Below, piece after piece: positions 38,966 to 50,429 of a stretch of DNA of 64,000 nucleotides. Where the stretch lies: the NCBI RefSeq assembly GCF_040954645.1, contig NC_092807.1, forward strand, positions 53,782,981 to 53,846,980, given 5' to 3'. The translations under genes and the position numbers were made by a program. How positions within the stretch are numbered: the first letter of the stretch is position 1; every line of letters starts with the position of its first letter. The notes below the pieces were generated by a model, which made no database searches, was not told the DNA's origin, and saw nothing but the letters and a program-made list of their open reading frames with translations. The stretch is from Diabrotica undecimpunctata. Its lineage: Eukaryota; Arthropoda; Insecta; Coleoptera; Chrysomelidae.

Positions 38966-39929
38966 AGTTTTCATTCAACATCTAAGTTACGTTATGCCCT
39001 ACTCTACGTCCTCTCTCTTGTATGTTAAAGAAATTTATTTAGTCATCTGGGAAAAATTTCTCAAACGATATTAATATTAAAAGGGACTTTAAAGAGCCAA
39101 AGCACGCTAAACCGTAAGGTGACTAAACCACACAAAATGGTTATTTGAGAAAAATTATAGCTCGTTCCAGAAAGAATTGTAAATATAACATTAATGTAAT
39201 TTAAGAAGAAACGCTGAAGAAAAAAAACAGTAGCGGTTAGCCTAAATAAAGAAAGACAAAAAGATGTAATTTAATGTTTTGAAAAAATCTGATTCGAAGA
39301 CTATCTGAAAAACATTTCATAGTATAGACATCGAGCGCGGCGATGCCTTTGCCGTCTGGCGGCCTATATCGGAAACTTTTACTACCATTTGACTATTTGT
39401 GTACGATTTTGTGTATGGTTAAGTGGCACACCACAAAAAGTGTTTTTATTTTCTCTTTTGTTCAACAATTAAAATGTATTACTATACTTCTAGATGTTCC
39501 AATACAATAAAGGATAATAAACATAAAGCACAGGGTACAAAATTTTATTATTTTCTATGTGCTAGTTATTATAAACACATAAGCTATACTACAATCAAAA
39601 ACTATGAACACTATGAAAAAATACGGTAGACTATAACTACATTTGTGCTTTAGCACTATAGTAAGAACAAGATAAAAATCTAAATTCCTACATAATTATA
39701 TTAACGAGAAGTTAAAAAAACTTTTGTTCGTTATCAGTAATAGAAAGCGCATTTCAGAATATATTATGAAAAATGTTGTTGATATTACAATATCAGATGA
39801 TAGGAATACAAAAATAAAAAACAACTTACCTTTTCAAAACAACAATGAATCACTTCATTTTATCACGAAAAATTTAAAAATTGCAATGTAATTGAACCCA
39901 TTTTGTGAGCTATAGTTACATTGATACTT
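38966..39929. other. Non-coding arm sequence (mirror of 27086-28049)
   Basis: No recognisable feature apart from arm homology. Confidence 0.5.
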
Positions 39930-40270
39930 ATGTGGCAATTAGCTGTAAAGTCATTAGTCTTTTCCGTCGTATCATATTTTCCTAATATTTTTTGTAGGCA
40001 AGCGGTTTAGTTTATGTAATATAATATCCCCAATTCGTCTCATAATATTTAGTTTTCAAAACAGCTGTTAATAATTCGTTCACATTTTTTAGAGCTCTTT
40101 GCAGTACATTTGAAAATAAGTCGACAGTAAGATACTTTACTTGTAGATTGCTCCTTGTTAAATTAGTTTATTAGGTAAGCCTAGTTCTGCCATGGTATTT
40201 CATAGTTTTATTCTTATGATTATATCAGTGTTTGTTTAAAATCTATAAATAACTAGTTTAATGTTTTTTT
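39930..40270 (-). mobile_element. LINE RT palm fragment (right arm)
   Basis: Mirror of 26735-27085, decayed by stops and small indels. Confidence 0.5.
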
Positions 40271-40694
40271 TTTGTATTCCCAACATTTCTCATTAACTGC
40301 CTAATAGTGAATAATTGATCAACGATTTATTAGTCTTTCTAATTCCACACTAATAGTCTCCTATTTGATAGTTCACCTATTCACTCAATCGTTCCAGGTG
40401 TATTAGAAAAAATACTGTATATCCTAATAATTAATAGATATATAGCTTATATATAGCTTATATCGCTATAGTTTGTGCAGTACATTTTATTATCCCTTTT
40501 GTGTATGGTATGCTTTTCAGCAAGTTGGTACTTGCTCTTACTTCTAAATTGACAGATGAGCTGTTTAACTGCCTGTACTGAACTTTCTTCTTCATTTTGC
40601 AAATATATATAAAAATTAATAAAACTCTGACATACCGTTAATTAAAATATTGGATACCCTATACTATTCAATCAACGGAAATACTAAGATCACA

Positions 40695-43447
40695 AGAATC
40701 TATCTCTATCTAATTAGCCTTTTTCGGTCCATCTTTGGACATAGGCCTTCCCAATCCTTTTCCATTCTTCTCTGTCTGTCGGTATAGTCATCTACCTAGA
40801 GCCCACGTGCTTCTTGATATCATCTGCCCATCTCATTTGGGGCCTTCCTCTGCTTCGTTTATATTCCCACGGTCTCCAACTTATAAGAATTTTGTTTCAT
40901 CGGTCTTCTTTTTGTCTTATATTGTGACCGGCAAATCTCCATTTCAATTTTGCAACTTCTTATCTAACATCCCTCACTTTTGTTTTCTCTCTTGTCCACT
41001 CGTTTCCCTTTTTATCCATTAGTCTTATGTGCAACATTTGTCTTTCCATTGCTATTTGGGTTTTTATGGTTATGTCCATGTTTACTTTTGTAAATGTCCA
41101 CGTTTGGGAACCATAAGTTAGAACAGGGAGTACGCATTGATTGTATACTTTGGTCTTAAGATGCTGTGGATATCTTTTGTTTTTAAGAATGTAGCTTAGT
41201 TTGCCAAATGCCGCCCATGCCAGTCTAACTCGTCTTTTTATCTCTGCTGTTTGGTTTTCTTTGTTACGTTTTATAGTTTGACCCAGATATATATAATCCT
41301 GAACTTGTTCTACTTCATCTTGTCCGATTCTCATTGTGATGTTTTCATCTGTATTTGTTATAATTTTGGTCTTGCTGTAATTCATATTAAGGCCTATCTT
41401 TCCAGCTTCTACGTCCAGTTCTTTCATCATTTCAAATAATTATTCTCATTTATCTGTTATCAATGCGATGTCATCAGCGTATATTAGATGGTTCAAGCGT
41501 TGTCCATAAATTTTTATACCTTTTTCTTCCCATTCTGATCTTTTAAAAATATCTTCCAGAGCCTGATTGAAAAGTTTCGGTGATATTGTGTCAGCCTGTC
41601 TCACGCCTCTATTTATTTGTATTGATTTTGTTTATTCATATACTTTAATTGTTGTTTTGGCTTCCTTATATATATTGGCTATTAGTTCCGTATATCTGTG
41701 GTCAATTCATTTTCTTATTCATTTTTCATTATTCATTTGCTCGTTCTATAAGTATTTTCATACTTAGTAAATGGTCACTTGTGCTGAATCCCTTTCTAAA
41801 ACCAGCTTGTTCTTTTGACTGGTATCCATCGAATTTTGTCGTCAATCTATTGGTTAAAATTTTTGTTAGGAGTTTTTACATTACATTGAGGAGTGTTATA
41901 GGACGGTAGTTTTTTATATCTGCTTTATCCCCTTTCTTGTGTAGGATAATGGTTACGGATTCCTTCCAGTTGTTTGGGATTCTTTTTTCTTTTAATATCT
42001 TGTTAAAAACGGAATGTAGATTGTTAATTACCACTTTTCCACCATATTTCAGCATATCTGCAGTTATTCCATCTTTTACTGGCGATTTGTTGTTTTTCAT
42101 TTCTTTTAATGCCTTCTTTATTTCTGATTTGCTTATTTCTGGCTGTAGCTCTGAGTTGACATTTTTTACTTTAGCCTTAAGTTGGTTTTTAATTGTTTCT
42201 GGTGGTTCCTTTTTTGTTTTATATAGTTCTGAGTAGAAATGGTGGATAATATTTATAATGTCATCTTTAACGTTTGTTTCTAGTCCGTTTTCATCTTTTT
42301 TTTTTGTTTATTTCACACTTACCTAATTTCGGTCTTAAGCATTTCATATTTTTGTTGTTTTGTATTACTTTTTCTCTTTTTATTTCTTGTTCTTTTCTCT
42401 TATTTTTTCTTATTATTCTGCTTATTGTTTTATTGATTTCTACATATTCTATAGCTTCCTTCTTTTATCCATAAGCTTCTTTGTTTCTGTTGATATATAA
42501 TTGTTCTTTTTTAGATCCTTTTTTGCTATTTCTTTTCCTGATGTAATCATCGTTGCTGTAAGTATGTTGTCTATTTCATCTATATCTTTGTCATCACTGT
42601 CTAATTTTTAAGTAAGTTGTTCTTTTAATAGGTCTTTGTATATCTCTTTATATTGCCCTAGTTTGTTTCTATCTACTAGATCCTAGTTTTTAATTATTTT
42701 TCTTTTTATTTCATAGTTATCGTCAACACTAATTTTTGCTCTGACCATCCAGTGATCGCTACCTGTTGTGAATCTGTTAAGAACTGTTACATCTTTAATG
42801 ATATATCGTTCCGTGGACAGTATGTAGTCGATCTCATTTTTTGTGGATCCATTAGGGCTGACCCATGTCCACTTTCGTTGGGGCTTCTTTTTGTAAAAGG
42901 AGTTCATTGCGTATAGATGCTTTTCTTCTAGGTAGTTCATCAAAGTAGCACCTCTATCATTTCTCTGACCATAGCCGAAATCTCCTATTTTAGTTTCTTC
43001 ATTGTTTAGTTTTCTACCCAGTTTGGCATTGAAATCTCCAATTACTAGTATAAGACGATTTTTATGTTCTTCCATAGTCTTTGATATATCTTCATAAAAT
43101 AGTTCGATATCTTCCGTCATCATAAGCTGTCGTGGGGGCATATACCTAGATAATTTTAATTAATGTTCTTCTTATTTTAAGTATGCATAGGCTGTATTCG
43201 GGTTTCTTCTTTTCGTCGAGTTTCTGATAGGCCTATGATATCTCATTTTATGGTTGTTAATTCTTCTTTCAGTTCATGTACTTATTCATCCGTAGACATC
43301 GATCTAATATTGTATGTCCCTATTGACAGGTTGACGGATTTTTTTGATTTATGTTGTGTTCGTCTTAGTGGGTTTTTGTTTATATCTATCAAAAGCGAAT
43401 TATTGCGTCTCCCAGATACAGTGAGGCAGACCTTTGAGGTCTGGGAT
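40695..43447 (-). mobile_element. Nearly full-length RTE-like LINE inserted in the right arm
   Basis: Single-ORF LINE read from 43400 down. Endonuclease: LSIGTYNIRSMSTDE near 43325, IIGLSETRR near 43240, VIGDFNAKLGRKL near 43040, NEIDYILSTERY near 42830 and GSDHWMVRAKI near 42740 (catalytic His kept). RT: NYRPITLLNV near 41890, EQAGFRKGFSTSDH-like sequence near 41810, YADDIALI near 41480. C-terminus: YLGQTIKRNKENQTAEIKRR near 41290, MERQMLHIRLMDKKGNEWTR near 41030 and RGRPQMRWADDIKK near 40830. The left arm (about 25680) and the 23.5-kb copy lack it, so it inserted after the arms formed; about 8 bp (CGGGGAGA) of target look lost. A few stops and shifts. Confidence 0.85.
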
Positions 43448-43629
43448 AATATTATGGGTTATTTCTGGTTTCGTCATAATTTACACTGAAATTACTAACA
43501 AGAGAGTGCTCTTACTTCCACATGTTCAAATTGATATATAGTACCAACAGATGCTAGTTATATACCATCAGTACTAATAAAATGGAAACTATCAAATTAA
43601 TGTCAATTTCATTGAATAATCAAAACAAT

Positions 43630-44545
43630 CGAAAATATAAAATATACCAAAACAACACAATAAAAGTAAAAGTAGAAGAAGAACTAACCGACCCTATTGA
43701 AGCTGGTAATGGGATAAGACAGGGAGATTTCCTGAGTCCTCTATTGTTCAACCGGATTATGGATGAAATAATAAAAAGTAAGAAATAAAAGAGGATACCA
43801 AATGGGAGAAAAACAAATTAAAATAATCTGCTATGCAGACGACGCAGTACTATTCTTTCAAAGTAAAGATGATTTACAACGTATGCTACACCAATTTCAT
43901 ATAACCGCCAGAAAATTTAACATGTTAATTTCCTCAAAAGAGACAAAATGCATGGTTACAACAGCAAGTTTACTAATATGTTAATTGGAGCTGGAAGGTC
44001 AGATAATAGAACAAGTGATGAAGTTTAAATATCTAGGTATCACATTATCTAGCTACGGAAAGCTCGAAACTTAAGTGGAAGATCCACTGAATAGAGCAAA
44101 CAGAGCCGCAGGCTGCCTAAATGAAACAATATGAAGAAATAAAAATATCGGGAAAGAAACCAAAGGCAGAATTTACAAAATTTACAATAATGACATACGC
44201 AGCAGAAACAAGACCTGACATAAACAGGACAAAAAGGATGTTAGAAACAACAGAGATATAAACACTTAGAAAAATTGATGGTAAGACACTATGGGACAGA
44301 GCTAGAAGTACAGATATACGATGTAGATGCAAGGTGAAGAACATCAAGAACTGGTTAAGAAATAGAAGAGTAGAATGGAACGATCATATAAGCCAAATGA
44401 CAACAAATAGAGTAGTAGACACGGCAAGAGACGGTTACCCAATAGGAAGACGATCAGTAGGAAGACCACGAAAACCATGGAACGGCAACTTACTGGAGGC
44501 ACATTGAAAAACAGACAGAGTCATGGCTATATAAAAAGAAGAAGA
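43630..44545 (+). mobile_element. LINE RT to C-terminal fragment (right arm)
   Basis: IKVKVEEELTDPIEAGNGIR at 43660, QGDFLSPLLFNRIMDEIIKS, then CYADDAVLFFQSKDDLQRML near 43829, VMKFKYLGITLSSYGK near 44020 and a frameshifted GRRSVGRPRKPW near 44446. The 3' tail is (GAA)n at 44538-44562. Mirror of 24566-25480; clearly more diverged from it than the inner arms are from each other. Confidence 0.75.
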
Positions 44546-44562
44546 AGAAGAAGAAGAAGTAG

Positions 44563-45289
44563 AAAAAGATACACAGGATAAACATTAAAATAACTGCAAG
44601 AAAGAGAAAATGAATCAGTCATATTAATGTAGAATAGCAGAGGACAGAATGTTTAGAGAAAATAATGAATCAGTCATATTAATTTAGAATAGCAGAGGAC
44701 AAAGTATTTGTCATAGCCTTGGACAAGTGTCCAATTGAAAAAAGACCACAGGTCGTTCAAAAAAGACGGAACTCTAGAAAGAAAATAGAATAGATTTAAA
44801 AAAAAAAGCATAAACGTGTCTTTTCCTACTCTTTTAATATTGAAAATACGCAAATAGAACCTTGAATTAAAATGTAACCTTTGATATCTGTGATAAACCC
44901 ATCACCTGAACAATGGCGCCGATGTATGAAGTTGAAATTTTTTACACCTATTTTAACTGTTTTTATTTTTTTATTATCTATATATGAGTTGCGAACGATA
45001 TCACAAACTTATTTATTTTCCACAAACAGGCTCTTTAATACCTTAAATTATTACTATACAAATCTGATTCGAAATATCGTCAAAAAGTAATACACGGCAT
45101 GTAAAATTTAAATTTTCAATAAAAAGTAAAATATTAGGCATTACTTATGGGGTTCAAAGAACGAGCCTTTACGAAAATTTAAGTACTAAGAAAACCACCA
45201 CAATCGGGTATACCCAGGGTAATGATTAAATAATTAATCGGCTAATTCTTCAGTCACCCCTTTAATATGATTTTGTGAAATTGGTCCTT
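44563..45289. other. Non-coding arm sequence (mirror of 23832-24561)
   Basis: Contains a 60-bp tandem-like duplication near 44600-44700 (AATGAATCAGTCATATTAAT twice), also seen in the left arm at 24440-24530. No coding motif. Confidence 0.5.
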
Positions 45290-46615
45290 TTTAGGACCAA
45301 CTATTCTAATAACATAATGTTTATAACTGTTAAGGGTATATCTAGAGATCAAGAAATTTTACTTTACTTAAACTTATCAGACATATGCGCTAAACACGAA
45401 TCTGACTTATTTCTAGCGCAGGAAACACATATAGGGCCTAACGTAGGGTATTTGGAATAAAGCTTATCGCTGAAAACCACATTATAGATATAGACATGCT
45501 ATCTCTGTCGGAAAAAAAGCAAAGAATAACTCAAAGTAAGAAAGGACAAAACCAGTCAGCTTTCAGAGAAACTTTCAACGATGTTGAGCTTGGATCCACC
45601 ATCTACATATTTAATGAAAAATAATACAACTACCGACATTGAGGATCTGAGCACAAAGCTTATTACGAAATCTGGACCAAAAACACCACAATGGCTTATC
45701 CGGATGATGAACAACTGTATTCAAATTATGGAAACACCCAAAATCTAGAGACAAGCCAAAGTTGTTACCTTGCTTAAACCTGGCAAAAACTACAACGACC
45801 ACAAAAACTATCGGCCAATATCTTTATTTTGTCAGCTATTTAAAATACTTTTGCACAAGATCGTTAATATGATTTCACCGATATTTGAAGAAAAGCTCAA
45901 ATTAAAAGACAAAAGTGGCTATAGATAGGGAAGATCAGGTACATTACAAATGCTAAATCTTACCCAACACATCAAAGACGGGTACGAAAAATATCGGGTA
46001 TCAGGGGTGGTATTTTTCAATCCAAATGCCGCTTACGACACCTTAAATTACAAAATATTTCTCGAAAAACTATACGATATCCCCTTAGATAACAAACTCA
46101 CTTATATTATTTGCGTATGCCTACACAAGAGAATATTTTTTGTATCACTCAATGTTAAGAATAGCAGATGAAGAACGGTCTCGCTTGGGGTAGCATAAAG
46201 GCACCTACACTGTATAACATTTACACAAACAAACGATCCATACCGGTAGATACTAGGACTTCTATTATATAGACGAGACACCTATTATTGCACAATAAAA
46301 ATAAACTATGAATCAATTTTCAGCCAAAACCCCTGAAAAACTCGTGGGTGCTCCTTCAATTTCCTCGACATAGACGTTTTCACAAAACTGAACATCCAAT
46401 CTTGTCATAAAATCATTGAACTGTAGACTTCCTATAAATTCCTTGAAAATAGTTTGTATTACACCGGGTCAGTCACAGATTATTGTTTAAAACTAAAAGG
46501 TAAATTGAGGACCAGAAATAATATTCTTCGCAAGCTTGTCAGCTAAAAATGAGGCGCACGTCCTTCCGCCCTTAAAACATAGACGCTTGTACTATATGCT
46601 TCTGCTGCCGAATAT
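45290..46615 (+). mobile_element. Jockey-like LINE remnant (outer right arm)
   Basis: VKGISRDQEILLYLNLSDIC near 45327 and DLFLAQETHIGPNVGYLE near 45402 (endonuclease start, QETH motif), then RT blocks NYNDHKNYRPISLFCQLF-like near 45790, DGYEKYRVSGVVFFNPNAAY near 45978, DTLNYKIFLEKLYDIPLDNK and the C-terminal end near 46600. The piece between endonuclease and RT is largely deleted. Unlike the inner copies, both halves are here in normal order. Confidence 0.75.
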
Positions 46616-47485
46616 ACCTTGTTAGACAAATTAACCATTCTGTCTATTAATTTTAACACAAAAATATCTATTGTAGCACTTAACCATATTTATTTTGAGA
46701 TAACCTTCTATCAAGATATCATATGTAGTACACAAATAAGACCAGAACTAAAATATTAAAAAAGCTTTATACAATATATCGCAGAAGATTGGATAAAATA
46801 AAAGTAGTTTTTATTATTCAGATGCTTACATAAAATGTACAAAGACATACTCACGTAAACAAAATATATTACGAAATTTCTTGAACTAATTGAACTAATA
46901 AAATTATATTAAATAAAAAAACAACATCTTTAAAAATACAGAAAAAATAAAATTTTCGATGCAAGCGAACATTCCATTCAATAATAAGCCCAAATCCTTT
47001 TGTATCTACATACCTGTTTTTTAAAGAACCAGTTACATTTTAGTACTTAGTTATACCAGGTAATATAATATCCTCTGTTACACAGTGTAATGCGTATGAC
47101 ATTCCACTGTCTACAAACAGTAGATAAAAATAAGGAGCCCATATAAACCGTTCAGGGTATATGTTGAAAACATACGGTATAATCGCACAGTTGCCAAACT
47201 CTCAGAGCTTACTTAAACCGATAAACGTATGGTTCAAATATACAATGAAGAAGATCTGAACGACCCCTATAATATATACACGTGAACTAAGCGATATACA
47301 TTTATGATACAGGGGTATTTACGGGCTCCAAAAAATTTTTATAAATTATTAAACTCTACATGTTGATGAATCGACTGAACCAATATTACGGAATTGTCAA
47401 GTGAGCTCCGTATATCGGTATCCACTTGACCACGGAGCTTAATTGAACCTGAATTTTAACATGGGCGGAGTTCACTTAATGCCGT

Positions 47486-47487
<2 letters not shown>
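46616..47487. other. Outer right arm end
   Basis: 46625-47050 has no good partner in the left arm; 47050-47487 mirrors 19129-19560. The end reads ATATCTACGGCATTAAGTGA on the minus strand from about 47491. No coding motif. Confidence 0.5.

Positions 47488-47540
<53 letters not shown>
47488..47540. repeat. (TA)n tract at right edge of the giant palindrome
   Basis: About 26 TA units directly after the arm end, the counterpart of 18929-19128. Confidence 0.95.
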
Positions 47541-47542
<2 letters not shown>

Positions 47543-47627
47543 CTACTCATTAAAGAGAAGGGAAAATGTAACTTATAAAAATTTCTTATACATTACATTA
47601 TATAACATTATTTGTTTTATATTTCAG

Positions 47628-47691
47628 GAGGCCAACGGATTTACCGCAGAACAAATAAATGAAATTCGTAATATTTGTAAAGAAGAATTAA
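47628..47691 (+). CDS. Candidate collagen-like secreted protein, exon 2
   Basis: A pyrimidine-rich TTTGTTTTATATTTCAG acceptor (ending 47627) opens 64 nt reading EANGFTAEQINEIRNICKEE, then Leu and one base of a Lys codon, and closes at A|GTAAGT, a consensus donor. Entry phase 0 fits exon 1; exit phase 1 fits the exon at 56955. The peptide would complete the signal-peptide region (EANG) and add a short charged, helix-prone segment with one Cys, as is common just before a collagen triple helix. It is too small for a normal ORF search. It sits only 88 bp beyond the TA tract that bounds the palindrome. Confidence 0.6.
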
Positions 47692-48239
47692 GTAAGTAAA
47701 ATCATCATTAAATACAAACTGGTTGCAGAATATATATTTTAAATAGTTCATTTCAATACAGCTTTAAATATCATTTTTATCAACAGATCTAGGCTTTTAA
47801 TATTACTTACCTCTGCAATTGCCGAGCAAAAAATTTGGCTATTTTCCTCGCATTCTCATATAATCTGCATTTTACACCTGGCATATATAACGAAGTTATG
47901 CCAGTTAATCCAGTTCCATTGATGACTGTTTGCAGTTTTATTCTGTTACCAGTTCACTAGTTTTATACAGTAGGCTATTCAGTTTTCCTTATCTTTACAC
48001 TGCTAAAGTAACAAAGTTCAAGTAACAGACTGTCCTACAAAAGTCTATCTACTCAATTTATCTGCCATTTTTAAGGTTATGACTGACAAGAACAACCACT
48101 CAAACGACAAGAGCTTCTGCCGTCTAAAAACTATTATTCATGTCTTTGATAATTCTCACGCGTCTCACTCTACAATATCGGTCAAGTGTGCTGATTCTTA
48201 TTATGACCGAATGTAGTTATTTCACAAATAGTTCTTAAG
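47692..48239. other. Start of intron 2, unassigned
   Basis: No recognisable gene or repeat on either strand. Confidence 0.4.
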
Positions 48240-50025
48240 TAGACAATAAAATATTTTTGTTCTTTATAATGGTACCTCGGAAACTTTTTTTGGATGGTGC
48301 TAGAAAGGTGATATGGACACACTGCGGACGACAGCCATATGGTTGGTGGAGAGCGAGTCGTGGGTTCGAAACTAGCTTTTGGAACCGGAGATGGGTCCGA
48401 CGGACCAAATAAGTAAAGATAGGATAGGATAGGATAAGATATATTACAAAAGATACAGAAATAAACAAAAAGATAGATGGGTAAAATTACCAAAGATAAG
48501 ATAAGATAGAAAAAGGTCGCCACTTAACTTTTTGGTGTTCAACGGGAAAGTTAAGAAACCTTAGAAACGAAAAGAGATAAGGAAATATATTTTGGTTCTA
48601 AGATTAAATCCAGGGAAAGATATCAACAGTTAATTATTTAATAAATTTTGTCAACACACTACATAAACAAATAATAAATATTATGTTCTGTGAAATTCGT
48701 TCACCTACTTACCTACGAAACTAAATCAGCCTGATCTTTCTCCTGGTCGAAGATATAATAATAATTTAAAAAAATTTTGAATAAAATCCTTTATAAAAAG
48801 ATATATAAAAAACCCAGTTGGGCTATGTTGAATTGATAAAACGTTTTCAGAATAAGTATTCCATCATCAGTGTCTAGTTAATACATGGATGTAGCCACTA
48901 AATATGTGGCTAATCTACAGTTAAGATGGTAAAGTTACCGTTGGATTGGTAACATGGCGACATATGACTTCATGGCGACAGGAACTTTGTTTCCTTGTGG
49001 ATAATAATAATTTAATGTAATAAGCAAATATTCAGAGGTATTATTTTATCAGGAAACTTATAAGGAGTCGAAATATAAAATTCATGGAAAAAACAAAATA
49101 ATATATTCAACAACACAATTATATAGGTAATTATTGAAGGTAAACAAGTAAAAAAAAATGCACCATTAATTAATAAATATTTGTATACATATGGAAATAA
49201 ACAGTATTATGATCAAGGATAACCTTTGTACATACTATATAATAAAATCATGCACAAATTAAATTAGTAGTGAAGAGAGCCTGGTAATATTTAAAAAATA
49301 TTCAACTAAAGCTAATAAAAGAAATCTCTCTTTGCTGTTTATGGGCTTATCTCGAGATAACGGGTACAGTCAATTTAAAAATGGATAGAAATTATAGCAA
49401 ATAAAACAAAATAATTAAATTTAAATTCAAAAGAATACAAAAAGATTACTAGAATTCTCTAGTATAAAAATAAAACCAACCTACACTTGTTTGTAGGTTA
49501 ACTGTCTGTCTCCCACTGTTTTTAGTTTAATTAACTGTTCTTACTAAATATTGAATGTTCGTAATTATTATTTGTGAGATGTTCTTAATAACTGATTGAA
49601 AGTTCGTATAAAAGAATTATATGTTCTTTTAATTAACTTGATAAATCGGTAGTTAACCTTAACTACAGGTAAAGAAATGGTTGACACAGATTTGTCCAGG
49701 ATTGGGTAATATGATTACAATATTATTTTCCCAGATAATTGAAGGTAATATGATTACGATAACTTACAATAAATCTCGATGACTGCTACACTATTTCACT
49801 GATTCTACTATACTTTAGTAGTATCAACCACTGAAGTTAATCAAAATGAAGGTACTTTATAACGATATTTAATCTAATATGGTATTAGATTAAGATATTT
49901 CAAATATTTAAGTGAATACACACTTAAAGAAAAAAATTACAGAGAACGATAAGATAAGCAAGCGCCTTTACTCGAAGACTGCCCTGCCCAGAGTCTCTTC
50001 CGTCTTCTCAAAATTTAACAAGTTT
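48240..50025 (-). repeat. Non-autonomous repeat, copy 2 (inverted relative to 1345-2795)
   Basis: Aligned to the first copy over its full length. The palindrome TTAATCTAATA / TATTAGATTAA recurs near 49869-49893 and the TGGCGACC run near 48520. The minus strand of the first copy's tRNA-like B-box block is the + strand here (GTGGGTTCGAAACTAGC at 48361). It is longer than copy 1 mainly because of the insertion at 48769-49000. A GGATA/GATAA-rich stretch lies at 48417-48440. Confidence 0.6.
48769..49000 (-). mobile_element. 232-bp insertion with 14-bp target-site duplication and hammerhead-like core
   Basis: Flanked by ATAATAATAATTTA at 48755-48768 and again at 49001-49014. Copy 1 of the host repeat (near 2290-2310) shows the empty site. 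On the minus strand, 48870-48845 reads CTGATGA, a stem (GGAATA / TATTCT), then GAAA, followed by ACGTTTT. CTGATGA...GAAA is the hammerhead ribozyme core, and a palindromic AAACGTTT in place of a long stem III is known from Penelope-like elements. A 7-bp hairpin (TAGCCAC / GTGGCTA) precedes it. I did not find a convincing stem I. Probable 3' end of a Penelope-like element or a related small retroelement. Confidence 0.5.
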
Positions 50026-50400
50026 CCAAAATTGCTGACAATTTGGTGTTAATTGCAAACACTGAAAATCAACTTCAGAATAATTTGGAAATATGGAAAA
50101 AAGTACTCAGTTAAAACGAAATAAAGATATAAATTAACAAAATTTATGCAGATTATATTAAAAAGTTATGCAGATAGGAGAAACACAAGAAGAAATTAAA
50201 ACAATAAAAATAGAACTATTTAAAACTTTTACATACTTAGGAGTAATATAAGAAAAAACAGAATCTCTAGAAGCAGAAATCCATAGCAAAGCAGGGAAAA
50301 AGTTACAACTGTATCATATAATGAACAAAAGATTATAAGCTAACAAGAACTATCACAGTATATCAAAATTAAAGTTTTTAAAGCAGTATATCAACCTGTT
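50026..50400 (+). mobile_element. LINE fragment after the RT active site
   Basis: Reads IADNLVLIANTENQLQNNLE, then shifted KVMQIGETQEEIKTIKIELF, KTFTYLGVI and SLEAEIHSKAGKKLQLYHIM. This is the YADD-to-C-terminal part of an RTE-like LINE; the active-site YADD has decayed to IADN. A second LINE begins at about 50430. Confidence 0.6.
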
Positions 50401-50429
50401 CAAGGCATAGAAGAGACGCAATAAATTTC

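Noticed and set aside
26735..40270. Maverick/Polinton or other giant virus-like transposon filling the palindrome
   Set aside because: No integrase, DNA polymerase B, ATPase or protease motif; the recognisable content is LINE fragments.
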